From contig JACDEI010000040.1 in assembly GCA_013816485.1 (NCBI GenBank), positions 1 through 47,932 on the forward strand: a DNA stretch of 47,932 bases. Direction: 5' to 3'. This stretch comes from Planctomycetota bacterium. GTDB taxonomy: Bacteria; Planctomycetota; UBA11346. Numbering within the stretch: position 1 is the first letter of the stretch; the number at the start of each line of letters is the position of its first letter. The notes under the pieces are model-generated. The model saw nothing but the letters and a program-made list of their open reading frames with translations, had not been told where the DNA came from and searched no databases. This document shows, piece after piece, positions 11,401 to 19,802 of the stretch. Made by a program: the position numbers and the translations under genes.

Positions 11401-14277
11401 TGGCGCACTCCACATTGCCAGGTGGACGCCGATCAAACCGCTGGCGGTATTTCGTTCGGCGTCGCTCGCGGTGGTCCATTCGAGCAGACGTTTGCGACTG
11501 ACCAACATGCGCCACAGCGTGCGCAGGATGGCCTCTAACGTGACCACGGTTTCGTAGGGCAGGAACACCAAACCAAGCAGCACTTGGACCAGTTGCCCGA
11601 GGGTGGCGTCGCGCTGCAGCCGCAGGTGTATCAGCAGCGGGATGTCGGCGGGTTTGCGCAACACGCCGGTGATGGCTCCGAGCGCCACCGGTGCGATCAC
11701 CAAGGCCAACACCAGCGGAACCAGGATGCCATTGTCCGGCAAGGCCAGCCAAGCGGTCAGCAGCAGGCCGAGCAGTGCCGGAGCGACCAAACCACGGCGC
11801 AGATTATCGAACAGCTTCCAGCGGGCGAGCAGACTGAGGGGATTACGCACTCGTTTACCGCTCGCGGTCGGCACACGCGGCATCAACCACGGCAACAACT
11901 GCCAGTCGCCACGAGCCCAGCGTTGACGCCGGCTGACGTCGGCGCCGTAGCGCGAGGGATGGTCCTCAAACACCAGCACGTCGCTCACCAGCCCGGAACG
12001 CGACAGGCTGCCTTCGATCAGGTCGTGCGAGAGGATGTGGTTGTCGGGGAAGCGCCCATGCAGTGCACGGCGGAACGCCACCGGATCGTAGATGCCCTTG
12101 CCGACGAACGAGCCTTCGGCGAACAGGTCCTGATAGACATCGGACACCGCACGGCTGTAGGGGTCGATGCCCGGTTCACCGGAGAACAGGTGGGCGAACC
12201 AGGATTTTCCCGCGCTCGGCAGGTTGATCGCGGCACGTGGCTGGAGGATGGCATAGCCATCGGTGATGCAGCCGTCGTCGGGCGAGAAACACGCGCGGTT
12301 GAGCGGGTGCGCCAACGTGCCCACCAGTTCACGCGCCGCGTCGCGGGGCAACTGGGTGTCGGTGTCGAGGGTGATGACGTAGCGGTACTGCGACAGACGT
12401 GATGGCTCGGCCGTGATGATGCTGAAGCGCGAACGGTCGCCATGCAGCAGCAGTTCGTTGAGGTCCTCGATCTTCCCGCGTTTGCGCTCCCATCCCATCC
12501 ACGCACCTTCGCCCGCATTCCACTTCCGTGGCCGGTGCAGGAGTTGGAACAGATGCGGACGCACGTGAGCGTATTTTTCGTTCAGCTCTTCGATGCCGCG
12601 CACGGCCTGATCGATCAGCGCCTGATCACTCGGCAGGTGCTCCGTCTTGGCATCGCCGAAATCAGTCAGCAGGGCGAAGTCGAGATGGGGATCCGGATTG
12701 GCGAGGTAACGGACCTCAAGTCCATCGAGCAGCGATTCGACATCGCTCGGTTTGCGCATCAGCGTCGGGATCACCACCAGGGTGCGGTAATCCGCTGGGA
12801 TGCCGCGGTCAAAGTCGATACGCGCCAACGAGCGTGGTTTGACCAGCATGGTCACCAACCAGTTGACGATGGTCACGGCGCATTGGCTGGCGGTGATCGC
12901 CACCAGCACCAGCAGCACGACGAAGGCCCACACCGGGATATCACTGAGCCACAGCCACCAACCGGCCAAGGCGGTGGTCGCACCGACCAACAGCGCGATG
13001 CAGCACAGGTAGCTGGTCAGCGGCCAACGGCGCAACCAGGCATTGGTCGCGGTCAACGGCCCACGGCGTACACGTACGGTGTGTTCTAGTTCGGGCAGGC
13101 CGCGATCGATCAGGAAGTAGCCGATGTGCGATTCACGATGCGTCGGACCGAGCCGGTCCGAGCGTGCACGTGCCAGGGCTAAGGCCTGTGCTGCGACCGC
13201 GCTTTCGCCTTGGCGGCTCTGCTTGGCGACCTCTTCGATCACGTGGCGGTAGTGGTCACGCGTGGCGAAATCCATGCGCACGTACACGCCCGCCGGATCT
13301 TCCCGCAGCGTGCGCTCCACGCGGCTCGCACCTTCGACGAAATCACGCCACGCAATGGCGGACATCGAACGCAGGCTGGTGATGCCATTACCCATCGACA
13401 CCTGATCGATGGCTTGCGCCTGGTTCTCGGCGCGCACCACCTGCTCGTTGGTGGTGCCGGCCTCGCCCAGGCGCTGCTCCAGCCAGGTGAGCGCCACCGC
13501 CAGCACCGGATTGAGGCCTTGCAGACGGCGCGTCAGTTCGGCGACGAAGGGCGGCGACAGCGCGGTGCCCGTACGGGTCGCGGCGGACAACTCCGCCAGC
13601 ACCAGCACCAGGTTGCTCGGATGTTTGTCCGCCACCTCGATCAAGCGGCTGGCCCAGTGGCCGGCTTCTTCGCGTTCGGCCAGCACCTGCGCCAGACGTT
13701 CGGCAACCTGACGCAGGTCCTCAATCAGCGCCAAACGCAGCATGATCGGGATGGCCCACAGTTCACCGAGCGTGAGATCGGCGATTTCCTGCCAGGCACC
13801 GACGAAGGTGGTGACGCTTTCGGCGTCGACCCGCGCATCGATGTGGGCGATCAGTTCGGTGGCGATGAGGTACGCGCGCGGATAGTCGCGGTGGACGCCA
13901 TCATCAAGGCGCGGCAGTTCGCGGCTGTATCCGCGCGGCAGGTGACGCCGGGCGGTGCGGATCTGCTCTTCGATCAGGTAATGGTTGTCGAGCAGCCAGT
14001 CCGCTGCCGGTGGCAGCCGGCGACCGGCCTTGGCCGCAGCGACCACCACGGTGTATGCCCGCGCGAGGCGCTGCTCGTTGGTCTGGAGGCGCTTGAGCAG
14101 CGGGTCGCCGCTGGCGCGCACCTGGACGTGGTGGCGCGCAGCCAGTGAACGGGCGTGCGCCGCCAGTTCATCGAGGCTGAACACCTCACCCCGGCTGGCA
14201 GTCTGGTCCTGGGCGTCGCCGCGACGGGGCAAGCCACCCAGCAGGCGGCGGAACACGGTCGTAGAGGGCGTGGACAA
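5482..14277 (-). CDS. ndvB: Cyclic beta-glucan synthase, GT84-GH94 (NdvB/Cgs type)
   Basis: The 2931-residue length is close to that of Rhizobium NdvB and Brucella Cgs. These inner-membrane enzymes initiate, elongate, cyclise and trim beta-1,2-glucans from UDP-glucose. The glycosyltransferase core shows a DTDTQLPRD acid motif (about residue 636) and RQRWARGDWQ (about 785). It is flanked by clusters of hydrophobic helices (about 420-490 and 815-1010). A glycoamylase-type domain follows (GLKRGLADDLVIAPYAS, about 1515), then repeated GH94 sandwich segments and a GH94 phosphorylase-like core with GGGDWNDGMN (about 2612), whose Asp matches the family's catalytic acid. The first codon is a TTG directly after an in-frame TGA, so the true start may be a nearby downstream codon such as the GTG of V8. 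The product linkage (beta-1,2) is inferred from the family. The glucan is probably periplasmic. Confidence 0.93.
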   Translation of the reverse strand: MSTPSTTVFRRLLGGLPRRGDAQDQTASRGEVFSLDELAAHARSLAARHHVQVRASGDPLLKRLQTNEQRLARAYTVVVAAAKAGRRLPPAADWLLDNHYLIEEQIRTARRHLPRGYSRELPRLDDGVHRDYPRAYLIATELIAHIDARVDAESVTTFVGAWQEIADLTLGELWAIPIMLRLALIEDLRQVAERLAQVLAEREEAGHWASRLIEVADKHPSNLVLVLAELSAATRTGTALSPPFVAELTRRLQGLNPVLAVALTWLEQRLGEAGTTNEQVVRAENQAQAIDQVSMGNGITSLRSMSAIAWRDFVEGASRVERTLREDPAGVYVRMDFATRDHYRHVIEEVAKQSRQGESAVAAQALALARARSDRLGPTHRESHIGYFLIDRGLPELEHTVRVRRGPLTATNAWLRRWPLTSYLCCIALLVGATTALAGWWLWLSDIPVWAFVVLLVLVAITASQCAVTIVNWLVTMLVKPRSLARIDFDRGIPADYRTLVVIPTLMRKPSDVESLLDGLEVRYLANPDPHLDFALLTDFGDAKTEHLPSDQALIDQAVRGIEELNEKYAHVRPHLFQLLHRPRKWNAGEGAWMGWERKRGKIEDLNELLLHGDRSRFSIITAEPSRLSQYRYVITLDTDTQLPRDAARELVGTLAHPLNRACFSPDDGCITDGYAILQPRAAINLPSAGKSWFAHLFSGEPGIDPYSRAVSDVYQDLFAEGSFVGKGIYDPVAFRRALHGRFPDNHILSHDLIEGSLSRSGLVSDVLVFEDHPSRYGADVSRRQRWARGDWQLLPWLMPRVPTASGKRVRNPLSLLARWKLFDNLRRGLVAPALLGLLLTAWLALPDNGILVPLVLALVIAPVALGAITGVLRKPADIPLLIHLRLQRDATLGQLVQVLLGLVFLPYETVVTLEAILRTLWRMLVSRKRLLEWTTASDAERNTASGLIGVHLAMWSAPVLALVGFACITTEDPLHLYDALPLLVVWLLSPTVAWFISRPLAARRDELDPRRRQFLGRISRKTWRYYETFVNADEHWLPPDNYQEHPLGAVAHRTSPTNMGLGLLANLAAYDLGYAPLPRVMDRVEQSLTVMVKLERYRGHFFNWYDTRTAKAIVPFYVSMVDSGNLAGHLLVLRQGLLEPLEGPVLRTSLFVGLRHTFGLVVEHATVAQARSGGSTQGWMGRLGEFQKLWADLDRDLRLPPDGLSACLALLARCITVASDFVTNVATASDDELRWWAGAFEQECRDHRDHLEAIAPWSRLPPVPDIIFELPVDEGKHLDVLRTALARLDQSLTLEEIAGFHSSLLPQLDWFLDEYGQRSEPAAKIAIGWIASLRMQVSVAADRAEGFRRRLVVMAEQAGKLAEMEWGFLFDKGRDLFSIGYNVVDNKLDGSYYDLLASEARLGSFVAIAQGQVPQDHWFTLGRLLTSTRAEPALLSWAGSMFEYLMPGLVMPTYSGTLLDQTCRAVVRRQIDYARSRGVPWGISESGYNLTDAQMNYQYRAFGVPGLGLKRGLADDLVIAPYASAMALMVMPAQACANLQRLALLGHEGQYGFYEAVDFTPARMPHGTAGAAVRSFMVHHQGMALLALDAVLCDRPMQRRFLADPLFKATELLLQERIPKSVPVVYPHAAETGVDRVTSTSAEATMRVFTNPTASQPEVHLLSNGRYHVLVTDAGGGVSRFKGAALTRWREDATRDSHGTFIYLRDIDRGITWSAAWQPVGAPPTSYEAVFLQGRAEFKRVDYDIESRTEIAVSPEDDVELRRVTLINRSRQTRIIELTSYAECVLAPAEADAAHPAFSKLFVQTRYEADKGALLCWRRPRSASEHPPWFVHLATVRGNEVGSGSFDSARESFIGRNRSAAAPLALDSAGPLAGTSGAVLDPIVALRRTVVLQAGESAIVDLIFGAADDESGAVDLAARYRDRRLADRISGLGWTHSQVVLGQLGASEAEAQLYGRLASSVVFATPLRRAASNLLAANRHGQSGLWGFGISGDLPIVLLRLTDPARLDLVKQLVNAHTYWRLKGLAVDLVIWNEDHSVYRQAVTERIVGLIAAGVGAGMLDKPGGIFVRRADQMSDEDRTLFQTVARVVISDASGNLAQIVERRPKIEPPPPRLVPARGPGDDPVAPRRVPTDLRMFNGYGGFSADGSEYVITLADGQTTPAPWVNVIANEHFGTVISESGAAYTWDGNCHERRLTPWSNDPVGDGGGEALYLRDEDSGRIWSPSPWPVRQGSYTIRHGFGYSVFEHQEAGIVSELTVFVAHDAPVKICRLRLRNTTRRPRRLTATGYVEWVLGEQRDRAAPFTVSEIDKRSGALIARNHYATERPERLAFFAVSEALRTVTADRGEFIGRCGSLRQPAALTRTRLSGRTGPGLDPCGALMVPLELPEGAEREVVFLLGAGDTPEAIAALVQRLSGRTMVAGALEAVQAQWRRLLGAVQVETPEPAVDLLTNGWLLYQVIACRLWARSGFYQSGGAYGFRDQLQDVMAVVHSDPAQTRAQLLRAAAHQFREGDVLHWWHPESRRGVRTRISDDLLWLPFVTARYLAVTGDTSVLNEVVPYLDGRALRDGEESWYDQPQPGDESGTLHEHNCRAIRHALRFGAHGLPLMGGGDWNDGMNLVGAKGAGESVWLGFFLHQVLHHYGAVAHAHGDRSFAGECDSHAGRLRTAIEQHAWDGEWYRRAWNDDGQVLGSAESPECRIDSLPQSWAVFTALGDATRARTAMTSVARHLVDPDAGIIRLFDPPFDRSAFDPGYIKGYLPGVRENGGQYTHAAVWVVMATALMGDHERAWELLRLINPLRHGATASGIAVWRVEPYVMPADVYGVAPHAGRGGWTWYTGSAGWMYRLLGETLLGIERNADQLRIAPRLPAAWKGFSVRYRHGRSVYRIQVAVVDQARVVVDGVERPDGIIPLRDDGAEHQVQVDIVRPTP

Positions 14278-14394
14278 TCAGCTTTTCCCGCGGAAGCGCG
14301 GCAGGATGCCGAGGGACCACGGCGGGGGAAGGGGGGGCATGGCGTCTCTGATGCAGGGCCCAAGCCACGGCTTGACCGCGGATCGTGTGCGTGT

Positions 14395-17154
14395 TCAGGG
14401 CTTGGTGGCGACCAGCGCGTCAGTTGGTATCAGACGCTGTGCGACGGCGAGGAACAGATGCTGGTACGCTATCCCGGTGGCGGCCTCCATCGCCAGGCCA
14501 CAGGTGGTGCTGGTGCAGATGCCGGCAGTCGCGCCAGCGACCTGGGCGGCTTCCCGGCGCGTGGCCCCGGCGGTCAGCTCCGGTGTGGTCCAACCCTTGT
14601 CGCCGGCCATGCCGCAGCAGCCCGCGGCCGAGGGGATGGTGCCGCTGCCCAGATGGCCGGCGGCGGTGGCGAAATCGGTCGTCCAGCCGTGGCGATGTTC
14701 GCTGCACGTGGGATGGATGACCAACGGCGCGCCAGGAGTCATCAGGCGTCCTGCCGTGTGCAGGCGTGGAAACAGGATCTCCTGCATCACCGCCGCTGGT
14801 GGCAGACGTCGCAGCGCCAGCCAGCGTTCGCGTTCGCTGCCACTCAGCAAACTTGCGGCATGATCAAGTTGCGCGGCACAGGTGCTGGTGTCGCTCACCA
14901 GGATGGCCTGCGGTCCCGCAGCCAGCAGCGCCTGCGCGGTGCGCGTGAGGATCGCCGCTGCTGCTTCGGGAAAACCCTTGGAGGCGAACGGTTGGCCGCA
15001 GCAGAGGTTGCCCGGATGCTCCGGCACCACCAGCCCGACGCCGGCGGCACGGCAGCAATCGGAGAGCGCCTGCGCCAGCGAGCCGGGCCCCATCATGCGT
15101 CCGAGGCAGGTCGGGAAATAAATCAGCGTCGGTGCATCGCCCACGGCCTGTGGCCAGGTGGTCGGCATCGCGGCGGCGGCGGGCGGCAAGGGCACCGGTG
15201 ATCCGGGAACATGGCGGATGCGTGCAAACGCCGCCAAGCGCAAACCCAGGCGGGTGACGCCGGCGATCACGTCGAAGAAGCCCGCGGCGTGCACCGCGAG
15301 GCTGCGTGTCCAGGCACTGCGACCGGCGCTACGTTGGGCCCGCACCAGGGCACCGGTGTCGATGTGGACGGGACAGGCGGTTTCGCACATCCCGTCGCCG
15401 GCACAGGTGTCGAGGCCACGGTGTTGCCACTCGCTCTGCACCGCTGCCGCATCGAGCCCGCCACGTGCCACCGCGCGCAGCGCAGCGATGCGTTGGCGTG
15501 GGCTGTAAGTGACATCACGGCTTGGACAGACTGGTTCGCAGAAACCGCATTCGATGCAGCGGTCGACTTCGGCATCGACGGCAGGCAGGGTCTTGAGGTG
15601 TTTGAGATGCGCTTGCGGATCATCGCTCAGCAGCACGCCGGGATTGAGGATGCCGAGCGGATCGAGCACCTGCTTGATGCGGCGCATGAACGCCACCGCG
15701 TCGGTGCCCCACTGCTTCTCGACGAAGGGCGCGATGTTGCGGCCGGTGCCGTGTTCGGCTTTGAGGTGGCCGCCTTCACCGAGCACCAGGTCGACCAGTG
15801 CCTGCATGAAGCGGTCGTAACGTGCGACCTCCGCCGGCTTCGCGAGATCAGGCGTCAAGGTGAAGTGCAGATTGCCGTCCTTGGCATGGCCGAAGATCAC
15901 CGCGTCGTCGTACCCATGCGCAGCGAAGCACGTGCGCAGCTTGCGTACGCCCAGCGCCAGACGTTCGACCGGGAAGGTGACGTCTTCGATCACCACCGCG
16001 GTGCCGGCGGCACGTACCGCGCCGACAGACGGGAAGAGTCCTTTGCGGATCTTCCAATAGGTCGCTTGGAGTTTGGCGTCCTGCGTGAACGCGGCGGGCG
16101 CGGCGAGATCGAAACCGAGCAACGCCGGTGCCGCAGCAGCGACGCGGGTGGCAAGCAGGGATTCGTCAGCTTCCTGGAACTCCACCAGCAACGCCGCGGG
16201 TTCACCATCTGGCAGCGCGTGCGGGAGGTCGCGCTCCACACGGCGTAACGCCACCGCGTCGAGCAGTTCGATCGCCCGGGCCTGCAAGTAGGCGAGGGGG
16301 GCGACGGCTCGGCAGGCCTCTTCGACATCACGGAACAGCAGCCACGCAGTCGCGCGGTGTTTGGGGAGCGGCAAAGTGCGAAAGGTGGCGTTGGCGATGA
16401 ACGCCAAGGTGCCTTCGCTGCCGACCACCAAGCGTTGCAGCATCGCCGCTGGCGAGTCGACATCGATCAGCGCGTTCAGGCTGTAACCGACGGTGTTCTT
16501 GGTGGCGAAGGCGCGGCGGATGCGCTCAGGCAACGTCGGATGCGCACGGACCTCTGCCGCCAGTTCCCGCAGCGAGCGCGCCAACTCCGGGCGCTCCTGT
16601 TCCATCCGCTCATCGGCATCGACAGCAGCGGTGTCGATGCGCCAGCCATCGGCCAGTACCAGATCGAGACCGCTGACGGTGTGGTAGCTGTTCTCTGCCA
16701 CGCCACAGCACATCCCCGACGCATTGTTGGCGACGATGCCACCGATTTCGGCAGCTTGCATGCTGGCGGGATCTGGGCCGATGCGTCGCCCATGTGGTGC
16801 CAGCGCGGCGTTCACCCACGCCCCGACTGCTCCGGGTCCGCAGGTCACCGCGGTGGCATCAGCACTGACGTGGATGCCACGCAGATGCCGGCTGACGACG
16901 ATGAGAATGCCGTCAGTGACCGCCTGCCCCGACAGGCTGGTTCCACCAGCGCGGAAACACACCGGGACGCGCTGCTCGGCCGCGACGCGCAACGTGCGTT
17001 GGACACACCCCACATCACGCGGGATCACCACCACGCGCGGAACCAAGTGATAGATGCTCGCGTCCGCGGCCCACTGCGAGCGGTCGACGATATCGGCGAA
17101 GACCTGATCCGGACCACACGTCGTCGCCAAGCGGGCCGCCAAAGGATCGTTCAT
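14395..17154 (-). CDS. FAD-linked D-2-hydroxyacid dehydrogenase fused to Fe-S/CCG domain
   Basis: This 919-residue fusion resembles a GlcD-like flavoprotein joined to a GlcF-like iron-sulfur subunit, as in the long FAD/Fe-S D-lactate dehydrogenases. An N-terminal PCMH FAD-binding domain contains CFRAGGTSLSGQAV and is followed by an FAD-oxidase C-terminal domain. Two 4Fe-4S motifs follow: CIECGFCEPVCP (about 531) and CAGDGMCETACP (about 581). Two cysteine-rich CCG-type segments complete it (NLCCGQPF about 715, AAGCCGMAGDKG about 843). Its role would be oxidation of D-lactate, glycolate or a related 2-hydroxyacid with electrons passed to the quinone pool or a partner protein. The substrate cannot be told from sequence. 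It has an ATG start, and 117 nt separate its end from the glucan-synthase start. Confidence 0.9.
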   Translation of the reverse strand: MNDPLAARLATTCGPDQVFADIVDRSQWAADASIYHLVPRVVVIPRDVGCVQRTLRVAAEQRVPVCFRAGGTSLSGQAVTDGILIVVSRHLRGIHVSADATAVTCGPGAVGAWVNAALAPHGRRIGPDPASMQAAEIGGIVANNASGMCCGVAENSYHTVSGLDLVLADGWRIDTAAVDADERMEQERPELARSLRELAAEVRAHPTLPERIRRAFATKNTVGYSLNALIDVDSPAAMLQRLVVGSEGTLAFIANATFRTLPLPKHRATAWLLFRDVEEACRAVAPLAYLQARAIELLDAVALRRVERDLPHALPDGEPAALLVEFQEADESLLATRVAAAAPALLGFDLAAPAAFTQDAKLQATYWKIRKGLFPSVGAVRAAGTAVVIEDVTFPVERLALGVRKLRTCFAAHGYDDAVIFGHAKDGNLHFTLTPDLAKPAEVARYDRFMQALVDLVLGEGGHLKAEHGTGRNIAPFVEKQWGTDAVAFMRRIKQVLDPLGILNPGVLLSDDPQAHLKHLKTLPAVDAEVDRCIECGFCEPVCPSRDVTYSPRQRIAALRAVARGGLDAAAVQSEWQHRGLDTCAGDGMCETACPVHIDTGALVRAQRSAGRSAWTRSLAVHAAGFFDVIAGVTRLGLRLAAFARIRHVPGSPVPLPPAAAAMPTTWPQAVGDAPTLIYFPTCLGRMMGPGSLAQALSDCCRAAGVGLVVPEHPGNLCCGQPFASKGFPEAAAAILTRTAQALLAAGPQAILVSDTSTCAAQLDHAASLLSGSERERWLALRRLPPAAVMQEILFPRLHTAGRLMTPGAPLVIHPTCSEHRHGWTTDFATAAGHLGSGTIPSAAGCCGMAGDKGWTTPELTAGATRREAAQVAGATAGICTSTTCGLAMEAATGIAYQHLFLAVAQRLIPTDALVATKP

Positions 17155-17215
17155 CGGGCGGACAACCTGCCCGCATCACGGCTACATGCCAGAGGACAGC
17201 CTTTTCGCGATCAGG

Positions 17216-18226
17216 TTACCAGAACGTCGGTTCGGTTACCAAGCGTTGGATCCAACGGATCGTCCCCACCGGGCTTTTCAGCCAGGTCTGGGTGCGGCGC
17301 GAAGACGACCACGCATGGCTGGCATTCGGCGGCCAGGATTCGTAGTGGTCGTGCGTCCGGGCGATCTCGTGCTGGAGGTTGTGGTAGCTGGTCTCGACGC
17401 CCGCCGCCGTCCATTCCACGCGGTAGTGCAGCCGCAGCTCCGTGGCCTTGAGCTGGTAGAAGAACTCCCGGTTTGGGAACTGCTCGCGCTCAATCGTGGA
17501 CATCTCGCCCCAGTCTTTGAAACCGGACGTGGCACCCGAGCCGCAGGTGATGATGAAGGTCGCCGGGCCATCGCGGAAGATCCGGAACCAGGCCTTGCCT
17601 TGCGACGCGGTGAGGGGGGTGGGATCGCCCTTGGCGAACTGGTCGTAGCGTGCGTCGGTGACCGAGCCGGGCGAGGCGTGATCGTAGGCGTTGAGGTTCT
17701 CAAGCGGCTGCGGGTCGGGATAGCGCATCAGCGGGTAGGTGTAGTCCGGACTGCTGGAATCCTTGGTCAGGATCGGGTTGGAGCCGGTGGCCAGGGTGGT
17801 GGCGTAGGGCGGCACCCGGCGCACGAACATGGGACAGCGCACAAAAGTGCCGATGTGCGGCCACTTTGTGGTATCGCTACCCATCAGACTCGCACCCGCG
17901 CGATTGAGGGGCCCGGTCTTGCCATTGCGCACATCGACCCAGCCGAAGGCCTCCTCATGGATGCGGAGCCCATCGACCACCGGGACCGGCGGAGTGGCGC
18001 TGGAATCCTTGGAACGGTCCCAGCCGACACGCGAGGTCTCCTGGATGTAGTTGCAGCCCGCCGCCAGCATGAGCTTGGCCTGCGCGTGCTGGAGCACGAA
18101 TTGTGATTCCTCAACGTCGGAACGCATCTGCACCAGGAAGGTCAAGGCCATGGCGGCGAGCAGCGCGGAGATGCCGGCGACGATAATGAGGATGGTGCCG
18201 CTGCGGGGCGAGATGGAGGAATGCAT
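17216..18226 (-). CDS. GspK/PilX-like minor pseudopilin, operon 1
   Basis: This 336-residue protein starts with a short basic leader and a 20-residue hydrophobic helix after an Arg-Ser-Gly (SISPRSGTILIIVAGISALL). A conserved QAKLMLAAGCNYIQ segment follows, typical of the K/PilX-type helix that extends from the membrane. The body is predicted extracytoplasmic and ends EPTFW. The ATG at 18226 overlaps the upstream stop as TGATG, which indicates translational coupling. A longer in-frame ORF to 18346 overlaps the upstream gene and is rejected. A paralogue with the same order, the same helix and an EPSFW end lies at 22415-23392. In type II secretion GspK caps the pseudopilus tip with GspI and GspJ. 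No GspE, GspD or PilD is present in this window. Confidence 0.8.
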   Translation of the reverse strand: MHSSISPRSGTILIIVAGISALLAAMALTFLVQMRSDVEESQFVLQHAQAKLMLAAGCNYIQETSRVGWDRSKDSSATPPVPVVDGLRIHEEAFGWVDVRNGKTGPLNRAGASLMGSDTTKWPHIGTFVRCPMFVRRVPPYATTLATGSNPILTKDSSSPDYTYPLMRYPDPQPLENLNAYDHASPGSVTDARYDQFAKGDPTPLTASQGKAWFRIFRDGPATFIITCGSGATSGFKDWGEMSTIEREQFPNREFFYQLKATELRLHYRVEWTAAGVETSYHNLQHEIARTHDHYESWPPNASHAWSSSRRTQTWLKSPVGTIRWIQRLVTEPTFW

Positions 18227-19791
18227 CAGGGGGAGTCCAGGGTCGGGTCGTTGGTCACACCGGGATCGTTGTCCCAATGTGCCCAGCCGGTGGTGGGCAG
18301 GCGCTGCTGGCGGGCGCCGCGCAAGGTGGTGCCCAGCCCGGTCCACGACAGCTCGATCAGTTCACCGGTCATCGGCGAGAAGCGCGAGATCTTCGCGACT
18401 GCGACATGGTGGGCGCTCTTGATGAAGCGCGCCACCGACACCTTCACCTCCGGCCAGTTCTGCGGACGCTCGACCATCAAGGGTTCCTGGAGGCCAGTGC
18501 GCGTGATGAACCAGTTCAACTGTTTGGCGTTACCGCCATTCGGGTCCGTGGTATCATTGTCTGATTTGTAGCGGGCGTAGAACCGCTGACGGAGGTTTTT
18601 GTCAGTCGCCACAGGACTGGGGGGATCCGGCGCGGGATACACGTTAAAATCATTGGGAGCACGTGGGTTAATATACCCGTAGGAAGAGGGGTAGGTCTGG
18701 CGCCAGATCCCACGGGCGCTTTTTTGGCCGCCGTTGTCGTTGCAGAATTCGAAATCATGATGCATGCCGAATTTATTGAACCAGGCGCCCTCGGTGCGAT
18801 CTCCTCGGGTGCTGACGAGCGTATACCAACTGTAGAGCGAATTCGGCGGCAGGTATTCGCACAACGCGGCATATCCCATGGCATTGATCAGGCGCGACAT
18901 CTGGTGGGGATACCAGGTGTGTGTGCCGGCGGTGGGATACCCGCTGTAGGTGATCTCGACCATCTTGTTGTTCATATCCGCCATGGCGCCATCGAGCAGC
19001 AAGGGCGACTTGTTGGGGTCGGGAATGATCCTGAATGTTGGCAACGCGGCGCCGGAGTTCTCTGGATTGGAGAATAGGATGTAGCGGCCGTTGTAGACGA
19101 GCGGAAAGTGTTCCGGGAAGTCGGGGTGTACGTATTTGTCGGGATACAGCGGATCGGTCACGTCTTTATTGTTCGCGTCCTTGTTCCGGACGTATTGCTG
19201 CTGGACCCAATTGCGCTCCTTCCCCGAGAGATCGACCCGGATCCAGGTGCGCGGATCGTGTGGCGACCAGGAATAGGAAGGATCGAAGCCCGTGTCCGCT
19301 TCCAGCGCGTCGTTGCTGTTGGCGCTGGTCGGCGGGGGGTAGAACGACAGGTCGCGTGGCATGATCGTGCCGACGCGTGCGCCGTTCACGGTCTTGGGGT
19401 CGGCGAAACGCGGGACGCCTGGCGACTTCGGCCACACCCCCTCGGACTGCAGCGCGCGCATGGGCGTGAAGGGCAGACCGCGTTTCATGCTGTAGTCGCG
19501 GCTGTTGAGCGCACCGATGGAGGAGTCAGCTGGGTTACCGGTCCTCTTCAGCGGGCGCTCCGTATCTAGAGCCGTGGGATCGTCGAGGTTGGTCCAGAAG
19601 TCGAGCTGGCGCTGCGCCTCGAAGTAGCCGCTGCGCAGCAGGCTGTTTTCCAGCGACAGGCGCTTAGCAGCGGTGATGGTCTGGGAGGCGACGCGGAAGC
19701 CGGCGATCGCGGTGTAGACCACCATCATCCCGAGGGCGATGGCGATCATCATTTCGATCAGGGTAAAACCGGAGGCATGAGTGCGGGTCAT
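18226..19791 (-). CDS. GspJ/PilW-like prepilin, operon 1
   Basis: This is a prepilin with leader MTRTHASG followed by FTLIEMMIAIALGMMVV: Gly at -1, Phe at +1 and Glu at +5, all canonical for PilD-type cleavage. At 521 residues it is more than twice a usual GspJ. Conserved blocks shared with the paralogue at 23398 include RSGYFEAQ, LDFWTNLDDPT, SPHDPRTW, SYSGYP and a C-terminal WTGLGTTLRGARQQR. I chose the ATG at 19791 because GAGG stands 8 nt upstream. A GTG at 19806 overlapping the previous stop as GTGA is the alternative. It is the middle gene of an I-J-K operon. The large beta-rich body probably lies outside the inner membrane. Confidence 0.85.
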   Translation of the reverse strand: MTRTHASGFTLIEMMIAIALGMMVVYTAIAGFRVASQTITAAKRLSLENSLLRSGYFEAQRQLDFWTNLDDPTALDTERPLKRTGNPADSSIGALNSRDYSMKRGLPFTPMRALQSEGVWPKSPGVPRFADPKTVNGARVGTIMPRDLSFYPPPTSANSNDALEADTGFDPSYSWSPHDPRTWIRVDLSGKERNWVQQQYVRNKDANNKDVTDPLYPDKYVHPDFPEHFPLVYNGRYILFSNPENSGAALPTFRIIPDPNKSPLLLDGAMADMNNKMVEITYSGYPTAGTHTWYPHQMSRLINAMGYAALCEYLPPNSLYSWYTLVSTRGDRTEGAWFNKFGMHHDFEFCNDNGGQKSARGIWRQTYPSSYGYINPRAPNDFNVYPAPDPPSPVATDKNLRQRFYARYKSDNDTTDPNGGNAKQLNWFITRTGLQEPLMVERPQNWPEVKVSVARFIKSAHHVAVAKISRFSPMTGELIELSWTGLGTTLRGARQQRLPTTGWAHWDNDPGVTNDPTLDSP

Positions 19792-19802
19792 GGCGTGGAT
19801 CC

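Noticed and set aside
18227..18346. Longer N-terminus for the operon 1 K-like protein
   Set aside because: It would overlap the J-like gene by 120 bp; the prepilin-like leader begins at the ATG at 18226.
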